Assembly (NCBI GenBank): GCA_002877855.1
Contig: PNIA01000022.1
Location: forward strand, 1 to 27,946
Length of the DNA stretch: 27,946 nucleotides
Source of the DNA: Caldisphaera sp.
GTDB taxonomy: Archaea; Thermoproteota; Thermoprotei_A; Sulfolobales; Acidilobaceae
Reading direction: 5' to 3'
Positions 25,370-27,946 of this stretch are shown piece after piece (within the stretch, counting starts at the first letter, position 1; each line of letters opens with the position of its first letter). The notes below the pieces were generated by a model. It ran no database searches. It had not been told where the DNA came from and worked only from the letters and a program-made list of their open reading frames with translations. Position numbers and translations under genes: made by a program.

Positions 25370-25384
25370 TTTCACAAAGTGAAA
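25370..25384. promoter_or_regulatory. Palindromic operator candidate upstream of ppsA
   Basis: TTTCACAAAGTGAAA is a perfect inverted repeat of two 6-base arms around AAA. It sits between the TATA box of ppsA (25392-25399) and its GTG start at 25355, on the predicted transcription start, where a bound dimer would block polymerase. Confidence 0.5.
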
Positions 25385-25391
25385 GGAAACC

Positions 25392-25399
25392 TTTTAAAA
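25392..25399 (-). promoter_or_regulatory. TATA box for ppsA
   Basis: TTTTAAAA reads the same on both strands. Counting 26 bases toward ppsA puts the start near 25369. The tmcA promoter must lie in 25419-25437 (TTATACTTATTATTTAAG), closer to its own gene. Confidence 0.45.
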
Positions 25400-25463
25400 T
25401 CTTATGCTCCAACAAACCTTATACTTATTATTTAAGATTAAAACAATATATTAGAGGGGAAGA

Positions 25464-27941
25464 ATGGAAGAAACAAATGATAGAACAAACTTTAAAGAAA
25501 TAATAAAGAAAAGAGCAGAAGAGTTAACATTTGATATAAATTTTGATATGCCGATTGGTTTCCTTAGATTTATGAAAATGCTTAAAAAAGCAATATTACA
25601 ATCCTACAAAAGCAAGAAAAGAATTATGATAGTTTTAAGTGGGGATAATCAAGAAGAAATTGGCATATTAACTTCAAAATTAATTTTATCATATGAAAAC
25701 ATATTGAGGGAAGAGCAAATTATTAAAAATTTGAATTTTTTATATGTTTTTTATGATCACAGCGATGCATCAAAGCTGAAAAAAGAGATAGCTAAACGGA
25801 ATGTAAAAGAAAAAGGAGGAAAGCTAAGCCTATCAATATATAGAATTGAGGATTCAAAAAAACTTATGGGACAAACATTTCAAGGTGCAATAATTGATTT
25901 ATATGAAGACCTTAGACCCAACTATATAGGCATTATATCTGGTTTAGTAGAAAAAGGAGGTTTGCTAATTTTACAAACTCCTTCGTGGGATAAGTGGGAT
26001 AATAAAATAACGTTCTTTAAGAAAAATTTGATAGTTCCGAATTATGAAAATCCTAGAAACATTTTCATAACATGGTTTAAGAAAAAAATAATTGAGCATA
26101 GAGAAAACGTTTTCGTTTATGATGCAGATAATGATAAATTATTAAATGAACCTGAAATAATATATGATATTCCAGAAGAAAAAGAATTAGTAATACCATC
26201 AGACATAACTTTTCCTAAAGAAGTTTATGAATTAGCTTTAACTCAGGATCAAATAAATGTAATTAAAGAAAGCGAGTCCCTAATAGATTTTAATGAAAAA
26301 AAGAAGGTAATAGTCGTCACAGCAAATAGGGGTAGGGGTAAGAGCTGTGCAATAGGATTGAGCTTATCAGGTTTAGTAAAATCTTTATCGGATAAGAAAA
26401 AAGTAAAAATTATTGTTACGTCTCCAAGCCTTGAAAATACTCAAAGCCTCATGGAATTAGCTATAAAAGGGTTAGAAAAACAAAACTTTAAAATCAAAGT
26501 CGATAGAAATAAAGAAAATTTAATTTATGGTATTTATGGAGACAACTTTTCAATTTCTTATTTGGAGCCAAAAGATGCAATACAAGAATGGTGTGATATA
26601 TTGGCTATAGATGAAGCTAGCGGGCTCCCTGTTACGTTGTTGGTCAAATTATGGCAATCCCATAAGAAAATTTTAATTGCTTCTACTTTGCACGGCTATG
26701 AAGGGGCAGGTAGGGGATTCAGCTTTAGATTTTTAAATTATTTAAAAAAAGATGAAAATACTATATTAAAACAATTGGAAATGGTTACGCCAATTAGGTA
26801 TGCTGAAAACGATCCAATTGAAAAATGGGTATTCGATGTTTTATTATTGGATGCAGAGCCAGTAGAAATTGATGAACAGGATTTAAAAGATATAAATGAA
26901 GGGAAGTTAAATTACCTAATAGCAAAGCCTGAAGAACTATTTTTCAACAATGAGCAATTACTGAGGCAAATATTTGGAATATATGTGCAAGCCCATTATA
27001 GGAATGAGCCGGATGACTTAGCATTAATTGCTGACGCTCCCCATTACAGCATAAGAGCTATAACAACTCATAAGGGTAAAGTTGTATCGGCATCTCTTCT
27101 TGCAGAAGAAGGTGGTTTAAGTTATGAATACAGTAAGTCTTTATTGCTAGAAGATAAAACAAGAGGCAATATAATACCAGATAGAATCATAAAACATTAC
27201 AGAATCTTTGATTTCGGAAACCTTAGAGGATGGAGGATTGTGAGGATTGCAACTCATCCACTGCTTCAAAATAAAGGATTAGGGAGCAAATTAATATATT
27301 ATTTGATTAATGAAAGCTTGGAAAAGAACTTTGATTGGATAGGCAGTGGTTTTGGTATTAATGTAGAACTATCAAATTTCTGGATTAAAAACAAGTTTTC
27401 TATAATCCACATGAGTCCTGATAGAAACCCGATTAGCGGTGAATATACTGTATTAGTTCTTAAAGCTTTATCTGAAAAAGCAAAGAAAATAGAAAAAATT
27501 GCCGAAAGCATTTTTAAGAGTAAGCTGATCTATAGCCTTTATGATACTTATAAAAATATGGAACCAGAATTGGCATTAGTTTTGTTGAATTCAATACCTA
27601 TAGATAAAATGGAAGAAATAAACGAAATTGAAAAGAAAAGACTTTGGGCATACCTTTATGGAACTATGACCTATGAAACAACAAATGATATAATATTTAA
27701 AATAGTAAATAATTATTTTAAAATTTTACCAATAGATAACGAAATTTTGGATGATTTTGAAAAGAAGTTACTTATATTAAAAGTTATGCAAGGAAGAAGC
27801 TGGAAAGAAATTAGTAAAGAGATGAAAATATCAACAGATAAAGCTGAAAATATTATTAAAAAAGCTATAATAAAATTAGCAAATTATTACTACAAAATAG
27901 ATCAAAATTTTTCGCCAGGCATAGATTCTTCTTCTCTTTAA
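25464..27941 (+). CDS. tmcA: tRNA(Met) cytidine acetyltransferase TmcA
   Basis: An 825-residue TmcA, which makes N4-acetylcytidine on RNA (the wobble C34 of elongator tRNA-Met in bacteria; broader targets in some archaea) from acetyl-CoA and ATP. An N-terminal domain (1 to about 240) is followed by the RNA helicase module with Walker A TANRGRGKS (286-294) and the DEAS Walker B at 383-386. The GNAT acetyltransferase domain carries IATHPLLQNKGLGSKL near 604. The C-terminal tRNA-binding region ends in a helix-turn-helix-like stretch, WKEISKEMKISTDKAENIIKK. The ATG at 25464 follows a strong GAGGGGA site. The gene is complete, with its TAA at 27939-27941 at the edge of the window, and is divergent from ppsA. 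Confidence 0.94.
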   Translation: MEETNDRTNFKEIIKKRAEELTFDINFDMPIGFLRFMKMLKKAILQSYKSKKRIMIVLSGDNQEEIGILTSKLILSYENILREEQIIKNLNFLYVFYDHSDASKLKKEIAKRNVKEKGGKLSLSIYRIEDSKKLMGQTFQGAIIDLYEDLRPNYIGIISGLVEKGGLLILQTPSWDKWDNKITFFKKNLIVPNYENPRNIFITWFKKKIIEHRENVFVYDADNDKLLNEPEIIYDIPEEKELVIPSDITFPKEVYELALTQDQINVIKESESLIDFNEKKKVIVVTANRGRGKSCAIGLSLSGLVKSLSDKKKVKIIVTSPSLENTQSLMELAIKGLEKQNFKIKVDRNKENLIYGIYGDNFSISYLEPKDAIQEWCDILAIDEASGLPVTLLVKLWQSHKKILIASTLHGYEGAGRGFSFRFLNYLKKDENTILKQLEMVTPIRYAENDPIEKWVFDVLLLDAEPVEIDEQDLKDINEGKLNYLIAKPEELFFNNEQLLRQIFGIYVQAHYRNEPDDLALIADAPHYSIRAITTHKGKVVSASLLAEEGGLSYEYSKSLLLEDKTRGNIIPDRIIKHYRIFDFGNLRGWRIVRIATHPLLQNKGLGSKLIYYLINESLEKNFDWIGSGFGINVELSNFWIKNKFSIIHMSPDRNPISGEYTVLVLKALSEKAKKIEKIAESIFKSKLIYSLYDTYKNMEPELALVLLNSIPIDKMEEINEIEKKRLWAYLYGTMTYETTNDIIFKIVNNYFKILPIDNEILDDFEKKLLILKVMQGRSWKEISKEMKISTDKAENIIKKAIIKLANYYYKIDQNFSPGIDSSSL

Positions 27942-27946
27942 TTATT

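Overview
The window is archaeal chromosome, very AT-rich, and its gene set points to a thermophilic or acidophilic member of the Thermoproteota (Crenarchaeota). The evidence is archaeal-type AspRS and HisRS, mevalonate kinase, an AbrB-PhoU regulator, TmcA with a fused helicase domain, a DHPS-related protein, TATA-box promoters, and Shine-Dalgarno sites of the form GGTGAT or GGGGA with frequent TTG and GTG starts. The low GC content would suit a Caldisphaera-like (Acidilobales) organism, but that is a guess from composition and gene content. I see no mobile element, CRISPR array, rRNA or tRNA gene.

Layout. Bases 1-840 are sparse: the tail of a truncated gene, a small membrane protein on the minus strand and about 350 bases with no gene. 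A zinc-family (MDR) oxidoreductase (minus) is divergent from a two-gene operon of a DHPS-related pterin-binding protein and mevalonate kinase; a 17-bp perfect palindrome sits in that operon's leader. A gene-poor stretch follows that holds a probable 39-residue membrane microprotein with its own TATA box and Shine-Dalgarno site. Next come a ubiquitin-like MoaD/SAMP protein and an HhH-GPD-like protein (both minus), an aldo-keto reductase, and a rubrerythrin-gcvT pair (plus).

Bases 8962-17084 are two successive minus-strand clusters: aspS-terC-radical SAM, then AbrB/PhoU-gatC-gatA-gatB. AspRS and GatCAB probably work together: a relaxed AspRS would charge tRNA(Asn) with Asp, and GatCAB would amidate it. 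From 17233 the plus strand carries a degenerate PTPS-like protein with hisS, a nicotinamidase-type hydrolase, a GH38 alpha-mannosidase and an unrecognised 167-residue protein. This last gene converges on ppsA (PEP synthase, minus), which is divergent from tmcA (tRNA elongator-Met C34 acetyltransferase), complete at the right end.

Most of the window is core metabolism and translation. The points that stand out are the PTPS paralogue missing its catalytic residues, the radical SAM protein with a C-x7-C-x2-C cluster motif, the DHPS-like/mevalonate kinase coupling, the microprotein, and three regulatory DNA elements: upstream of the DHPS-like gene, of aspS and of ppsA.
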